64,000 nt of DNA from an uncultured Clostridia bacterium (lineage in GTDB: Bacteria; Bacillota; Clostridia; Christensenellales; Aristaeellaceae). Under the pieces are notes generated by a model. It was not told where the DNA came from and searched no databases. It saw nothing but the letters and a program-made list of their open reading frames with translations. Where the stretch lies: contig CAKUFA010000001.1 in NCBI GenBank assembly GCA_934647165.1, positions 93,836 through 157,835 on the forward strand, written 5' to 3'. The position numbers and the translations under genes were made by a program. Below are positions 38,672 through 48,673 of the stretch, in pieces; within the stretch, counting starts at the first letter, position 1; the number at the start of each line of letters is the position of its first letter.

Positions 38672-40783
38672 ATGCACCCTGAACTGCTTGTACGCAAGAG
38701 AATGCTGGCGGTTGCCTGCATGCTTGGCGCACTGTTTCTGTTGGTCACACTTCGGGTGGGGCAGTTGACCATTGTGGAGAGCGATGCGCTTTTGCAGCGG
38801 GGCGTCAGTCAATGGACAAAGGAGGGCGTGGTGACAGCTCGCCGGGGCGATATTGTGGATTGCCGCAACAACGTGCTGGTGATGTCGGCCACGTCCTATG
38901 TCGTCAGTGCCGATCCGCGTCTTGTGCCGGATGCGGATGCTTTCCTGGATGCTTTGGAGGGCGTGCTTTCTCTCAACAGGGAAAGCGCACGGAAAAAGCT
39001 GGCCGATAAAACTCGCAGCTCGGTGATTCTCAAGCGTCAGGTGACACGCGAAACGGTGGACAGGCTGCGGCAGTTGAAAGCACAGGCGCCTGCGTCCCAG
39101 GGACTTGCTGCCATTACCTTCGATGAGGACACCAGCCGCTGGTATCCCTATGGCGATACGCTTTCGCAGGTGCTTGGCCTGACCAATGTGGACAGCGTTG
39201 GGCAAAGCGGGCTGGAGCAGCAGTTTGAGTCTGTTCTCAAAGGGCAGGAAGGCAGCTTCCTTCACCAGGTTGATGCGCGCAACCGCGTGGTATCCGGCAC
39301 GGAAAGCTGGTACATACCTTCGCAGCCGGGATTAACCCTCAAGCTCACTTGTGATGCCACGATCCAGCAAATCTGCGAAAAGGCCATGCGGGAATGCATG
39401 GAGGTCAACGAAGCGGAAAGTGTTTTGTGCATCGTCAGCGATGTACGAACAGGCGGTATCCTGGCCATGTGCATGAAACCGGATTACAATCCTAATGAAC
39501 CGCCGAGATCCGATGCGGCAAGGCTCGCGGAACTTATGCGCATCACGGCCATTTCCGATGTGTATGAGCCGGGGTCAACCTTCAAGATTCTCACAGCCGC
39601 CGCTGCGCTGGATGCAGGGGTGACGAGTCCGGCAGATCAGTTTTACTGCTCGGCAAAGGTGAAGGTGGATGGGGACACCATCCGCTGCTGGGGCAGGCCG
39701 CATGGTGCGGAAACCATGGCGGAAGGGCTGCAAAACAGCTGCAATCCCGTGTTTGTGGAGCTTGCGCTGCGCATGGGCAAAGATACCTTCTATCGCTATC
39801 TGACGGCCTTTGGCCTTGGAAAAGCCACGGGGATCGAGCTGCCGGGCGAATCCGGCGGCATCCTGATTGCACCGCGGTATGTGCGCAATGTGGATCTCGC
39901 ACGCATAGGGTTTGGCCAGTCGGTCGCGGTTACGCCGCTGCAACTGGTGATGGCCGCCAATGCCGCCATCAACGGCGGAAAGCTGATGAAGCCGCGTCTT
40001 GTGGAGGAAATTCGCGATAGGGACGGTAATGTGCTGGAACGCTTTGCACCCAGTGTTGTGTCAACCCCGGTGACGCCGGAAACAAGCGCCGTCATGCGTA
40101 CGCTGCTGCTTGACGTGGTGGAGAAGGGCGGCGGGAAAAACGCCCGCGTGCCGAGCTATCTGGTAGGGGGAAAAACAGGAACCGCCCAGGTATACAAGGA
40201 TGGCCGCATCACACGGGATGTACATATCGGCTCCTTTTACGGTTTTGCTCCGGTAGATGATCCGCTCTTTTCGGTTCTGGTGGTGGTCAAGGAGGCAAAA
40301 GTGCCGGTGGATTATGGCTCTGCTACTGCAGCGCCCTTTGCGGGGAAGGTGATCGGAGAAGTGCTGCAATACATGCAAATAGAGCCGGAAAATGAAAAAA
40401 CGCTGCCGGAATGTACGGTTCCTGCCGTCATGGGCTTGACGATTTCGGCTGCAAGGCGTAAACTGGCTGATGCGGGATTGGAAATCATGACAGATGGCGT
40501 GAATAATGTCGCACTCAGTCAGATGCCGCCCGCAGGTGCAAAGCTCAGGCAAGGCGGCCATGTGATGGTTTACACGGTGGAGGATGAAAGCGCCACACCG
40601 AAAGAGCTTGTCTGCGTGCCGGATTTTTCCGGCATGAACGGACTGGACTGCGCACGGCTTGCGCATCAGCGCGGCCTTGAAATTGATTTGACGGGAGCAG
40701 GGCTATGCATCAGCCAAAACCCTGCCGTCATGGAATACGTTTCCCCTGGAAGTACCGTGCGCATAACACTGGCGCAGCCGTGA
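38672..40783 (+). CDS. Class B penicillin-binding protein with PASTA domains (FtsI/SpoVD type)
   Basis: A 703-residue peptidoglycan transpeptidase. One N-terminal membrane helix (MLAVACMLGALFLLVTLRVG) is followed by a dimerisation domain with ARRGDIVDCRNNVL. The transpeptidase has SxxK in GSTFKILTA (near 303), SCN in NSCNPVF and KTG in GGKTGTAQVY (near 500). Two PASTA repeats follow (VPAVMGLTISAARRKLADAG and VPDFSGMNGLDCARLAHQRG). It could be the septal FtsI/PBP2B or the spore-cortex SpoVD. It is the only PBP in the cluster, which favours a division role. Confidence 0.93.
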   Translation: MHPELLVRKRMLAVACMLGALFLLVTLRVGQLTIVESDALLQRGVSQWTKEGVVTARRGDIVDCRNNVLVMSATSYVVSADPRLVPDADAFLDALEGVLSLNRESARKKLADKTRSSVILKRQVTRETVDRLRQLKAQAPASQGLAAITFDEDTSRWYPYGDTLSQVLGLTNVDSVGQSGLEQQFESVLKGQEGSFLHQVDARNRVVSGTESWYIPSQPGLTLKLTCDATIQQICEKAMRECMEVNEAESVLCIVSDVRTGGILAMCMKPDYNPNEPPRSDAARLAELMRITAISDVYEPGSTFKILTAAAALDAGVTSPADQFYCSAKVKVDGDTIRCWGRPHGAETMAEGLQNSCNPVFVELALRMGKDTFYRYLTAFGLGKATGIELPGESGGILIAPRYVRNVDLARIGFGQSVAVTPLQLVMAANAAINGGKLMKPRLVEEIRDRDGNVLERFAPSVVSTPVTPETSAVMRTLLLDVVEKGGGKNARVPSYLVGGKTGTAQVYKDGRITRDVHIGSFYGFAPVDDPLFSVLVVVKEAKVPVDYGSATAAPFAGKVIGEVLQYMQIEPENEKTLPECTVPAVMGLTISAARRKLADAGLEIMTDGVNNVALSQMPPAGAKLRQGGHVMVYTVEDESATPKELVCVPDFSGMNGLDCARLAHQRGLEIDLTGAGLCISQNPAVMEYVSPGSTVRITLAQP

Positions 40784-40820
40784 TTTCCACCTTTGTCGGG
40801 AATGAAAAGAGGAGAAAGCA

Positions 40821-42296
40821 ATGACGCTCAGAGAGTTGATTCAGGATATGCCCTACACCGTGGAGACGCGCGGCGATATGGAGACAGTCATCTGCGACAT
40901 CACCAGCAATAGCAGACAGCAGACCCACGAAGGGCTGTTCTGCTGCTTTACAGGCGCCCGGTTTGATGCGCACAAGTTCGCTGCCCAGGCGGTGGAGAAT
41001 GGCTGTGTCGCGCTGCTGGTGGAGCGGTTCCTGCCGGAGCTTGATGTGCCGCAGGTTCTGGTTTCCAATGGCCGCGCGGCCATGGCGCGGACGGCGGAGG
41101 CGTTCTTTGGCTTCCCGGCAAACGGAATGAAGCTGGTGGGCATCACCGGCACCAAAGGCAAGACCACAACCAGCTATATGTTTAAGTCCATCTGCGAGCA
41201 GGCGGGCTATAAATGCGGCCTCATCGGCACCACAGGCAGCATGATCGGCCAGCGGCATCTGCAAAGCAACCTCACCACGCCGGATCCGATTGACCTGCAA
41301 AAGACGCTGCGCATCATGGCAGATGAAGGCGTGCAGGTGGTGAGCATGGAGGTATCCGCCCATGCCATTGATCAGCACAGACTGGACGGCATGATTTTTG
41401 AGGTAGGATGCTACACCAACCTCAGCCAAGATCATCTGGATTACTTTCTGACCATGGATCACTATTTTGAGACCAAAAAGCGGTTCTTTACCACCGGCAT
41501 GGTGAAAAATGCCGCGATCAACGCGGACGAGGAGACCTCTGCCCGCATTTTGGATGCGCTGCAAGTGCCCAACATTACCTATGGCATCTGTGCGGAAGCC
41601 GATTTGTTTGCACGGGATATTGAAATCAGCGAAAACGGCGTGAATTTTGACGTGCGCCTGCAGGGAATGCACAATCTGCCGGTACATCTGCGCATGACGG
41701 GTATGTTCAATATCTACAACGCTCTCGCGGCGGCCAGCTGCGCGATGATTCTGGGCATTTCCACCGAAGATATCCGATTGGGGCTGGAGCATATGGAGTC
41801 CGTGCCCGGACGCATTGAAATGCTTCCTACCAACACGCCCTATCGCGTCATTCTGGACTATGCCCATTCGCCGGACTCGCTGGAGAACATTCTCAAAACA
41901 GTGCGGGAATTCACTCGCGGTCGGGTCATTGCCGTGTTTGGCTGCGGCGGTGACCGTGACCATGGCAAGCGCCCGATCATGGGTGAAATTGGCGGCCGGC
42001 TGGCAGACCTGTGCATTCTCACATCGGACAATCCCCGCACAGAGGATCCTATGGCAATCCTTGAGGCAATCGAAAAAGGCATCAATCTCACAGGCAAGCC
42101 CTATGAGATTATCGAGAACCGCCGGGAGGCCATTCGCCGTGCTATGACCATTGCCAAAGAAGGTGATATCATTGTGCTTGCAGGTAAGGGACATGAAACC
42201 TATCAGGATATCATGGGCGTGAAACGTCCCTTTGACGAAAAAGTGGTTGTGCAGGAGTTGCTGGCTGAATTTCGTGCAAAGGGCGAAAAACAATAA
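40821..42296 (+). CDS. murE: UDP-MurNAc-tripeptide synthetase, meso-DAP type
   Basis: A 491-residue Mur ligase that adds the third stem-peptide residue. The ATP loop GTKGKTTT is near 110-117, and the middle domain ends with MLPTNTPYRVILDYAHSPDS. The C-terminal specificity motif SDNPRTEDP (near 403) has the DNPR form used by enzymes that add meso-diaminopimelate. The organism therefore probably has a DAP-type wall. murF, which normally comes next, is missing here. Confidence 0.96.
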   Translation: MTLRELIQDMPYTVETRGDMETVICDITSNSRQQTHEGLFCCFTGARFDAHKFAAQAVENGCVALLVERFLPELDVPQVLVSNGRAAMARTAEAFFGFPANGMKLVGITGTKGKTTTSYMFKSICEQAGYKCGLIGTTGSMIGQRHLQSNLTTPDPIDLQKTLRIMADEGVQVVSMEVSAHAIDQHRLDGMIFEVGCYTNLSQDHLDYFLTMDHYFETKKRFFTTGMVKNAAINADEETSARILDALQVPNITYGICAEADLFARDIEISENGVNFDVRLQGMHNLPVHLRMTGMFNIYNALAAASCAMILGISTEDIRLGLEHMESVPGRIEMLPTNTPYRVILDYAHSPDSLENILKTVREFTRGRVIAVFGCGGDRDHGKRPIMGEIGGRLADLCILTSDNPRTEDPMAILEAIEKGINLTGKPYEIIENRREAIRRAMTIAKEGDIIVLAGKGHETYQDIMGVKRPFDEKVVVQELLAEFRAKGEKQ

Positions 42297-42344
42297 GCGT
42301 TCGGTTTTGAAGCCATAAACAAACGCCAGGAGGCATCATAAGGC

Positions 42345-43376
42345 ATGCAAAGGATGATTGGTTCTCTGTTACTGTCCATTGTGCTGGTGTTGGTTACAGC
42401 ACCGAAGTTTATCCCTTGGCTGCGCAAACTCAAGTTTGGTCAGACCATCTACGACTTGGGGCCACAGGCGCATAAGGCGAAGCAGGGCACGCCTACCATG
42501 GGCGGACTGATGATGGTTTTCGCTGTGGTGGTGACAACACTGCTTCTGCATCCAAAGGGATGGTACGGCTGGCAGGACTTCATGCTTGCGCTGCTGGCTG
42601 TGTCCCTTCTGTCAATGCTGGTGGGCTTTCTGGACGACTACATCAAGGTGGCCAAGAAGCGCTCTCTTGGGCTGACACCGTGGCAGAAGATTGCCGGTCA
42701 GGTGCTGGTGGCAGTTGGCTTTTCCGTATATTGCTACCTGCATCCGCAGGTGGGCTCAAAGATCCTTGTGCCATTCCTGAATACGGAATGGGACTTGGGC
42801 GTTTGGTATATCCCGCTCATGAGCATCACCGTCATTTTCATGGTCAACAGTGCCAACTTGCAGGATGGGCTGGATGGACTGCTTTCCAGTGTGTGCGCGG
42901 TGGGAAGCGCAGCATGGGGTATCATGGCGCTGTTTTTCCTCAGTGCGGTCAGTGCGCTCAACAGTCCCATGTTTAACAACAACTACTACGCGGTGGCTAT
43001 TTTCGCCATGGCGGTCAGCGGCGCGGCCATGGGTTTCCTGCGGTTCAACCATTATCCGGCGCAGGTGTTTATGGGGGACACGGGTTCCATGTTCATTGGC
43101 GGGGCGACGGTTGGCATGGCCATGCTGCTACGTCAGCCGCTGATGCTGCTGCTCATTTCCTTCACTATGGTGATGTCGTCCATGAGCGTTATCATCCAGC
43201 GCGTGTACTTCAAGGCAACCCATGGAAAGCGCATTTTCAAGATGTCGCCCATTCATCATCATTTTGAGCTTTCCGGCTATTCCGAAACGCAGATCGGAGC
43301 CATGTATGCCGTGATTACCGGCGTTCTGTCGCTTATTGCCATCCTGTCCCTCAACGGGCTCCAGCTGGTGAAGTGA
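42345..43376 (+). CDS. mraY: Phospho-MurNAc-pentapeptide transferase
   Basis: A 343-residue, ten-helix membrane enzyme that makes lipid I from UDP-MurNAc-pentapeptide and undecaprenyl phosphate. Typical motifs are KQGTPTMGGLMM, LVGFLDDYIKVAKKRSLGL, NLQDGLDGL, MGDTGSMFIGG and the histidine loop MSPIHHHFEL. An AGGAGG lies 11 bases before the ATG, a rather long spacing. Confidence 0.97.
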   Translation: MQRMIGSLLLSIVLVLVTAPKFIPWLRKLKFGQTIYDLGPQAHKAKQGTPTMGGLMMVFAVVVTTLLLHPKGWYGWQDFMLALLAVSLLSMLVGFLDDYIKVAKKRSLGLTPWQKIAGQVLVAVGFSVYCYLHPQVGSKILVPFLNTEWDLGVWYIPLMSITVIFMVNSANLQDGLDGLLSSVCAVGSAAWGIMALFFLSAVSALNSPMFNNNYYAVAIFAMAVSGAAMGFLRFNHYPAQVFMGDTGSMFIGGATVGMAMLLRQPLMLLLISFTMVMSSMSVIIQRVYFKATHGKRIFKMSPIHHHFELSGYSETQIGAMYAVITGVLSLIAILSLNGLQLVK

Positions 43377-43412
43377 TGCTTTCCAGGCTCCGCAAAAGGA
43401 GGGTGATTTCTG

Positions 43413-44795
43413 ATGCAGTATGAAGGCAAACGAGTGCTTGTTGTTGGCATGGCGCGCAGCGGTGTGGCGGCGGCACAGCTTTTGTGCAAACATGGCGCAT
43501 GCGTGACGGTGAACGACAGCAAAACCCGCGAACAGCTGGGCGATGTGCTGTCCCCGTTAGCGGAGCTGCCAATCACCTGGGCGCTTGGCTGTCCGGCAAT
43601 GGAAGTCTTGCCTGGACAAGAGGTGCTGATTATTAGCCCCGGCATTCCGGATACGGCTCCGTTTGTGCAAAAGGCTAAGGCGGACGGCGTCTATGTCATC
43701 GGTGAGGTGGAATTGGCAAGCCAACTGACGCCGGGCGAACTGGTGGCAGTTACCGGCACCAACGGCAAAACCACCACCGTCTCGCTGCTGGGAGAAATTT
43801 TCCAAAATGCGGGCAAAACGACCCACGTGGTGGGCAATATCGGCTATCCGTATTCGTTGGCCGGGCTGACCAGCAAGCGGGAAGATGTGGTGGTGTGCGA
43901 AATCTCCTCTTTTCAGATGGAGACGGCGGATACCTTTCACCCGCATGTGGCGGCGCTGCTCAACATCACGGAGGATCACTTGAACCGTCATGGTGATATG
44001 GCCACCTATACGGCCATGAAAATGCGCGTTTTCCGCAATCAGACGCCCGAGGATTACGCTGTGTTCAATGCAGACGATCCTGCGCTTGAACCACTCATTC
44101 CGCAAGTAAAAAGCCGCGTGCTGTGCTTTTCACGCAAAAAGGAAGTGGAGCATGGCGCTTTTGTGCGGAACGGGCGCATGTTTGTCCGTTTGGATCGTGA
44201 AGAAAAGCCTGTGTGCGATGTGAGCGAGATTCGGATTCCGGGGCCGCACAATCTGGAAAATGCGCTGGCGGCGGCCTGTGTGGCGGCGGCCATGGGCGTG
44301 CCTGCGCCAGTGATCAGGCATAGCCTGCGCACATTTGCCGGGGTTGAGCATCGCATTGAGTTTGTGCGCGAACTGGATGGCGTGCGCTACATCAATGACA
44401 GCAAGGGTACCAATGTGGACTCAACCATCAAAGCGGTGCAAACCATGACGCGCCCAACGGCCATCATCCTGGGCGGTTATGACAAGCATTGCGATTTCAC
44501 GCCGCTTGTGCGGGAAATGCTGTTGTCGCCCATGATGCGGGAAACGGTGCTCATTGGTGTGACAGCCAAACAGATTGAGGATACGCTCCTGCGCGAAGGC
44601 TACCCGGCTTCCCGCATCCATCATGCCCAAACACTGGAGGAGGCTGTTGATACCTGCCGGGCTTTGAGCCATGAAGGATGGAATGTGCTTCTTTCCCCGG
44701 CATGCGCCAGCTTTGACATGTTCTCGGATTATGAAGCGCGCGGGCGGATTTTCAAAGAAATTGTCGCTGCTCTGAAAGAGACGCCGGCCCAGTAA
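43413..44795 (+). CDS. murD: UDP-MurNAc-L-alanine:D-glutamate ligase
   Basis: A 460-residue Mur ligase that adds D-glutamate to the wall precursor. An N-terminal Rossmann-like domain (VLVVGMARSGVAAAQLL) is followed by the ATP loop AVTGTNGKTTTVSL near 115 and HRIEFVRELDGVRYINDSKG TN at the third-domain boundary. The C-terminal LLSPACASFDMFSDYEARG is diagnostic. Confidence 0.96.
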   Translation: MQYEGKRVLVVGMARSGVAAAQLLCKHGACVTVNDSKTREQLGDVLSPLAELPITWALGCPAMEVLPGQEVLIISPGIPDTAPFVQKAKADGVYVIGEVELASQLTPGELVAVTGTNGKTTTVSLLGEIFQNAGKTTHVVGNIGYPYSLAGLTSKREDVVVCEISSFQMETADTFHPHVAALLNITEDHLNRHGDMATYTAMKMRVFRNQTPEDYAVFNADDPALEPLIPQVKSRVLCFSRKKEVEHGAFVRNGRMFVRLDREEKPVCDVSEIRIPGPHNLENALAAACVAAAMGVPAPVIRHSLRTFAGVEHRIEFVRELDGVRYINDSKGTNVDSTIKAVQTMTRPTAIILGGYDKHCDFTPLVREMLLSPMMRETVLIGVTAKQIEDTLLREGYPASRIHHAQTLEEAVDTCRALSHEGWNVLLSPACASFDMFSDYEARGRIFKEIVAALKETPAQ

Positions 44796-44844
44796 AATGG
44801 TATGGCACGGATTACAGTCCCAAGCAAAAATGAACGCTTCCCTT

Positions 44845-44896
44845 CGCTCCCCCCAAGGGCGGCAGCCGCAGATGAGATGCGCGGCTGAAAGGAGCG
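44845..44896 (+). promoter_or_regulatory. Hairpin that can hide the ftsW ribosome site
   Basis: CGCTCC (44845-44850) can pair with GGAGCG (44891-44896), which contains the ftsW Shine-Dalgarno. Inside, CAGCCGC (44863-44869) pairs perfectly with GCGGCTG (44881-44887). The rest of the 108-base murD-ftsW gap shows no promoter or gene. Confidence 0.45.
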
Positions 44897-44903
44897 TACT
44901 CCC

Positions 44904-46046
44904 ATGTCTATGCCTCAGCCTGTTCCTGTACGTGTGCAGCGCAAGCGCCCGCCGGTGGATGCAACGTTGATTGTGGTGCTGTTTTTGTTGCTGCTCACGG
45001 GGCTCATCACACTTTTGAGCGCCACTTACTACACCGCTTCTGCCACGGCCGATCCCTTTGGCGAGGTGAAACGCCAGCTGCTAGGCATCGGCCTTGGGGC
45101 TGTGGCCATGCTGTGTACAAGCCGCATCCCATATCGTTTCTGGCATCAGGCCTGGGTGGTATGGGGGAGCCTTACGGTCAGCTTTGTGTTGCTAGGCCTT
45201 GTGGTCATCCCGGGCGTTGGACAGTATTTGAATGGCTCCCGCCGGTGGCTGCGCATCGGCGGGCTTTCTTTTCAGCCATCCGAGATTGCCAAAATTGCGC
45301 TGGTGCTTTATCTTGCCGAAACTTTGACGCAGATGGGACACAATGTGCGAAGCTTGTGGCGGGGCATTGTACCGGTGCTGCTGGTGCCGGGTCTTTTCTT
45401 CCTGCTCATCATGGCGCAACCGAACCTGTCCACCGGCGGTTCTATTCTCATTGTCAGCCTGCTGATGCTGCTTATGGCGGGCGCACGGTGGAAACACATT
45501 GGCCTGTTGACGCTTGCCGGCTTGGCGCTTGGCGGAGCCTATGCATGGAGTGCGCCTTACCGGCGGGAAAGGCTGCTCTCTTTCCGGGATCCCTTTGCTA
45601 AGATGAGCGATGAGGGCTACCAGCTCAGCCAGTCGCTGATTGCCTTTGGCTCTGGCGGCGTTTTTGGCATGGGGCTGGGGATGGGCAGGCAAAAATATGC
45701 CTACCTGCCTTATCCGGAGAGCGATTTCATCTTTGCCATTGTGGGAGAGGATTTCGGCCTCATCGGATGCATCGCTGTGGCCGCGCTGTTTGTGGCCTTT
45801 GCCTTTTGTGGCATCCGTATTGCCACAGCTTGCCGGGATAAGTTCGGTTCTCTCTTGGCGGCCGGCATCACCGTATCCATTACTGTGCAGGCATTCCTTA
45901 ACATGGGTGTGGTCATTGGGCTCTTGCCGACCACGGGTCTTCCGCTTCCATTTTTCAGCGCGGGCGGCACATCAATTTCCATTACCATGGCGGCGGTAGG
46001 GATCCTCATGAATATTTCCCGCACATCCGGCAAAATGGACGGATGA
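44904..46046 (+). CDS. ftsW: SEDS-family peptidoglycan glycosyltransferase FtsW
   Basis: A 380-residue, roughly ten-helix SEDS protein that polymerises lipid II at the septum together with a class B PBP. NGSRRWLRIGGLSFQPSEIA carries the conserved region before the catalytic loop, and LTLAGLALGGAYAW, GVFGMGLGMGRQKYAYLP and LPTTGLPLPFFSAGGTS complete the family pattern. The partner is probably the PBP encoded upstream. RodA cannot be fully excluded from sequence, but the cluster supports FtsW. murG, usually next, is absent. Confidence 0.93.
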   Translation: MSMPQPVPVRVQRKRPPVDATLIVVLFLLLLTGLITLLSATYYTASATADPFGEVKRQLLGIGLGAVAMLCTSRIPYRFWHQAWVVWGSLTVSFVLLGLVVIPGVGQYLNGSRRWLRIGGLSFQPSEIAKIALVLYLAETLTQMGHNVRSLWRGIVPVLLVPGLFFLLIMAQPNLSTGGSILIVSLLMLLMAGARWKHIGLLTLAGLALGGAYAWSAPYRRERLLSFRDPFAKMSDEGYQLSQSLIAFGSGGVFGMGLGMGRQKYAYLPYPESDFIFAIVGEDFGLIGCIAVAALFVAFAFCGIRIATACRDKFGSLLAAGITVSITVQAFLNMGVVIGLLPTTGLPLPFFSAGGTSISITMAAVGILMNISRTSGKMDG

Positions 46047-46135
46047 TTCTGAATGGCTGCTTGCGGATTTCCACCGCGCACCACTTTCGACGTGCAGCAT
46101 AGGCTGAAGCACGTAAAAAGACGGAGGTGGCCGGA

Positions 46136-47395
46136 ATGGATTCGTTTCTCGTGCGTGGCGGCAAGCGGCTGGAAGGACAACTGCGCGTGGACAGCGCGAA
46201 AAACGCGGTGCTTCCGATTCTTGCAGCGTCAGTGCTGACCGAACAGCCGGTGACGCTGCATGACGTGCCCTGCATCACGGATGCGGAGCACATGCTGGAA
46301 ATCCTCACGATTCTGGGGGCAAAAACGCGGCGCGATGGACGAGATGTTACCGTGGACAGCATGGATTTACATACCTGGGAAATGCCGGATCGCCTGTCCA
46401 AGCAGATTCGTTCGTCCATTTTTCTGCTGGGTCCCATTCTCAGCCGATTCCATCAAGCAACGGTGACTTATCCCGGCGGGTGTGAAATTGGCCTGCGCCC
46501 CATTGACCTTCATTTGAATGGCCTGCGCAGCCTTGGCGTTCGGGTGACGGAAGAGGGGGGCCTCATCCATTGTGACGGAACGCACATGCATGCAGGGGAA
46601 ATTCACTTTGATTACCCCAGCGTCGGCGCGACGGAAAACGTCATGATGGCTGCGGTGCTTCTTGAGGGCACAACTACCATCCATAACGCTGCCCGTGAAC
46701 CGGAAATTGTCGATTTGCAGGGCTTCATCAACGCCATGGGCGGGGATGTGCGGGGCGCGGGCGAACACACCATCAAGGTGTGCGGCGTGAAGAAACTTCA
46801 TGGCGCGGTGTGGAAGCCAATCCCGGATCGCATTGTAGCAGGCACGCTGCTGGCGGCAGCGGCAATCACCGGCGGCGAAATAGAGCTGTTGAACGCGCCT
46901 GTGGACGATATGGTCGCAACAATTGCCAAGCTGCGGGAAATGGGCTGCACCGTGCATGAGGCGGAAAGCTGCCTGCATTTGATTGCGCCGGGCAGACTTC
47001 GTGCTTTCGCCCAGCTGCAAACGCAGCCGCATCCGGGATTCCCCACCGATATGCAGGTGCAAATGCTGGCGCTGCTCACCGTGGCGGAAGGAACTGGCGT
47101 AGTGGTAGAGAATGTGTTTGAGAACCGATTTACCCATGCAGGTGATTTGAACCGCATGGGTGCGCGCATCCTGTGCAGCGGCCGCACAGCGGTGGTGCGC
47201 GGGGTAGAGCAGCTTTATGGTGCGCGTGTGGCTGCACGGGACTTGCGCGGCGGTGCAGCCTTGACTCTGGCTGCGCTGAAGGCACAGGGCGAAACGCAGG
47301 TTGATCAGGCGGCGCTGATTGACCGGGGCTATGATCATCTGGAACATCAACTGTCGCTTCTGGGCGCGGATATTCGCCGCGTACAGAACGCATAG
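46136..47395 (+). CDS. murA: UDP-N-acetylglucosamine 1-carboxyvinyltransferase
   Basis: A 419-residue enzyme of the first committed step of peptidoglycan synthesis, joining enolpyruvate to UDP-GlcNAc. The two-domain inside-out barrel begins RVDSAKNAVLPILAASVL. The catalytic cysteine is present in YPGGCEIGLRP, so the protein should be fosfomycin-sensitive rather than a Cys-to-Asp type. VGATENVMMAAVL and EIVDLQGFINAMGGDVRGAG are also typical. The ATG at 46136 has GGAGG eight bases upstream. Confidence 0.96.
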   Translation: MDSFLVRGGKRLEGQLRVDSAKNAVLPILAASVLTEQPVTLHDVPCITDAEHMLEILTILGAKTRRDGRDVTVDSMDLHTWEMPDRLSKQIRSSIFLLGPILSRFHQATVTYPGGCEIGLRPIDLHLNGLRSLGVRVTEEGGLIHCDGTHMHAGEIHFDYPSVGATENVMMAAVLLEGTTTIHNAAREPEIVDLQGFINAMGGDVRGAGEHTIKVCGVKKLHGAVWKPIPDRIVAGTLLAAAAITGGEIELLNAPVDDMVATIAKLREMGCTVHEAESCLHLIAPGRLRAFAQLQTQPHPGFPTDMQVQMLALLTVAEGTGVVVENVFENRFTHAGDLNRMGARILCSGRTAVVRGVEQLYGARVAARDLRGGAALTLAALKAQGETQVDQAALIDRGYDHLEHQLSLLGADIRRVQNA

Positions 47396-47413
47396 CAAGG
47401 GAGGCGAAAGCAC

Positions 47414-48673
47414 ATGCAGCATCCATCCTATGATTATGATCCGCAGAAGGCGTCATCCGCTGCGCCAAGGCGGCCTGTGCAGGATGGCATGAGTCAGGTG
47501 CGGCCGCCTGTGGGGTATGGCTATCGCAGACAGGATACGCACGGAACGCAGGCGCTGGGAGAGGATTTTTCCAGGGGAGTTCGTGCCGCGCAGGGCGCGC
47601 CTGTTCCACAGTCATCCGTGCCGTATCCGCCGCAAGGGTCGGCATCCTATGTTCCACAGGGCAGCGCGCCTGTTCCGCCGCAGCCGTCCGTGCCGTATCC
47701 GCCGCAAAGGCCGGCATCCTATGTTCCGCAGGGCTCAGTGCCCTGCCCGCCGGTTGGACAAGCTTCCGCCTCCTATGTGCCTGCGCCGGAACCGGAGGAT
47801 CCCTTTGGAGAGCCGGGAGCCGATCGCAGGCTGAAGAAGCAGCGTTCCCATCGGGTGTACATCCATTTGAATGGTTTTTGGCGGCGGCCGGTTGAGAAGC
47901 GCAGCGTACCGAAACAGGCTGGGAAGAGCAGCTATGCGGGCAATCATGTGCTGCGCCGGGTGCTGATTTCCCTTGGTGTAATTGCCCTGGTGGCGTTTGT
48001 GCTTTACGGCATGGTTTTCCGGGTGAGCACGGTGCAGGTGCTTGGTAACAACCGTGTTTCGGCGGAGGAAGTGATTCGCGCCAGCGGTGTGCAGATTGGC
48101 GAAAGCATCACACGGGTGGACGCATCGGAGGTGGCCAAAGGTATTGCGAGTAACCGATACCTCATTTTCAAGGGCGTGGAATGCGTCATGCCCAATACTG
48201 TTGTTATCCGTGTGAAGGAACGCACACCGGCTGCCGTGCTGAATTATTGCGGGGTGAATTACACCATCGATCATAAGGGTATGGTGCTGGAGGAAAGCGA
48301 GACTGATGTGCTTGTGGGCGTGCTGCCCCAGCTCAGCGGCATGGATATTGCCGGCCAGTATGGGTGCGACGTCGGGCGCGTGATCAGCGTCAACAACACC
48401 GAGCAGCTTTCCGCCATGCAGGAGCTGCTTGTGGAGCTGGAGGTGCTTTCAGCGCAGCAGGAGATCAGCAGAATCAAATTGTCGGATATGACGCATATCC
48501 TGCTGGAAACCAGCGAGGGGTACTCGGTCAGTTTGGGAAACGCAACCAACATCCATGCCAAACTGAAAGCGATGCTCTCCATTCGCCGGAAACTGAATGA
48601 AATGGGTAAGGGAAGCGGCACCATTGACGTAAGCAACCCCGAAGCGCCTACCTTCCTGCCGGAGACGGAATAA
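47414..48673 (+). CDS. ftsQ: FtsQ/DivIB cell division protein with Pro/Gln-rich N-terminal repeats
   Basis: A 419-residue division protein. About 180 cytoplasmic residues come first, rich in P, Q, S and Y, with a near-exact 24-residue tandem repeat (SVPYPPQ...ASYVPQGS, at about 47617-47760). One membrane helix follows (RRVLISLGVIALVAFVLYGM near 180-200). Next is the POTRA domain (FRVSTVQVLGNNRVSAEEVI) and the FtsQ beta domain. FtsQ links FtsL/FtsB to the divisome. The long N-terminal tail is unusual; most relatives have 20-60 residues there. Confidence 0.88.
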   Translation: MQHPSYDYDPQKASSAAPRRPVQDGMSQVRPPVGYGYRRQDTHGTQALGEDFSRGVRAAQGAPVPQSSVPYPPQGSASYVPQGSAPVPPQPSVPYPPQRPASYVPQGSVPCPPVGQASASYVPAPEPEDPFGEPGADRRLKKQRSHRVYIHLNGFWRRPVEKRSVPKQAGKSSYAGNHVLRRVLISLGVIALVAFVLYGMVFRVSTVQVLGNNRVSAEEVIRASGVQIGESITRVDASEVAKGIASNRYLIFKGVECVMPNTVVIRVKERTPAAVLNYCGVNYTIDHKGMVLEESETDVLVGVLPQLSGMDIAGQYGCDVGRVISVNNTEQLSAMQELLVELEVLSAQQEISRIKLSDMTHILLETSEGYSVSLGNATNIHAKLKAMLSIRRKLNEMGKGSGTIDVSNPEAPTFLPETE

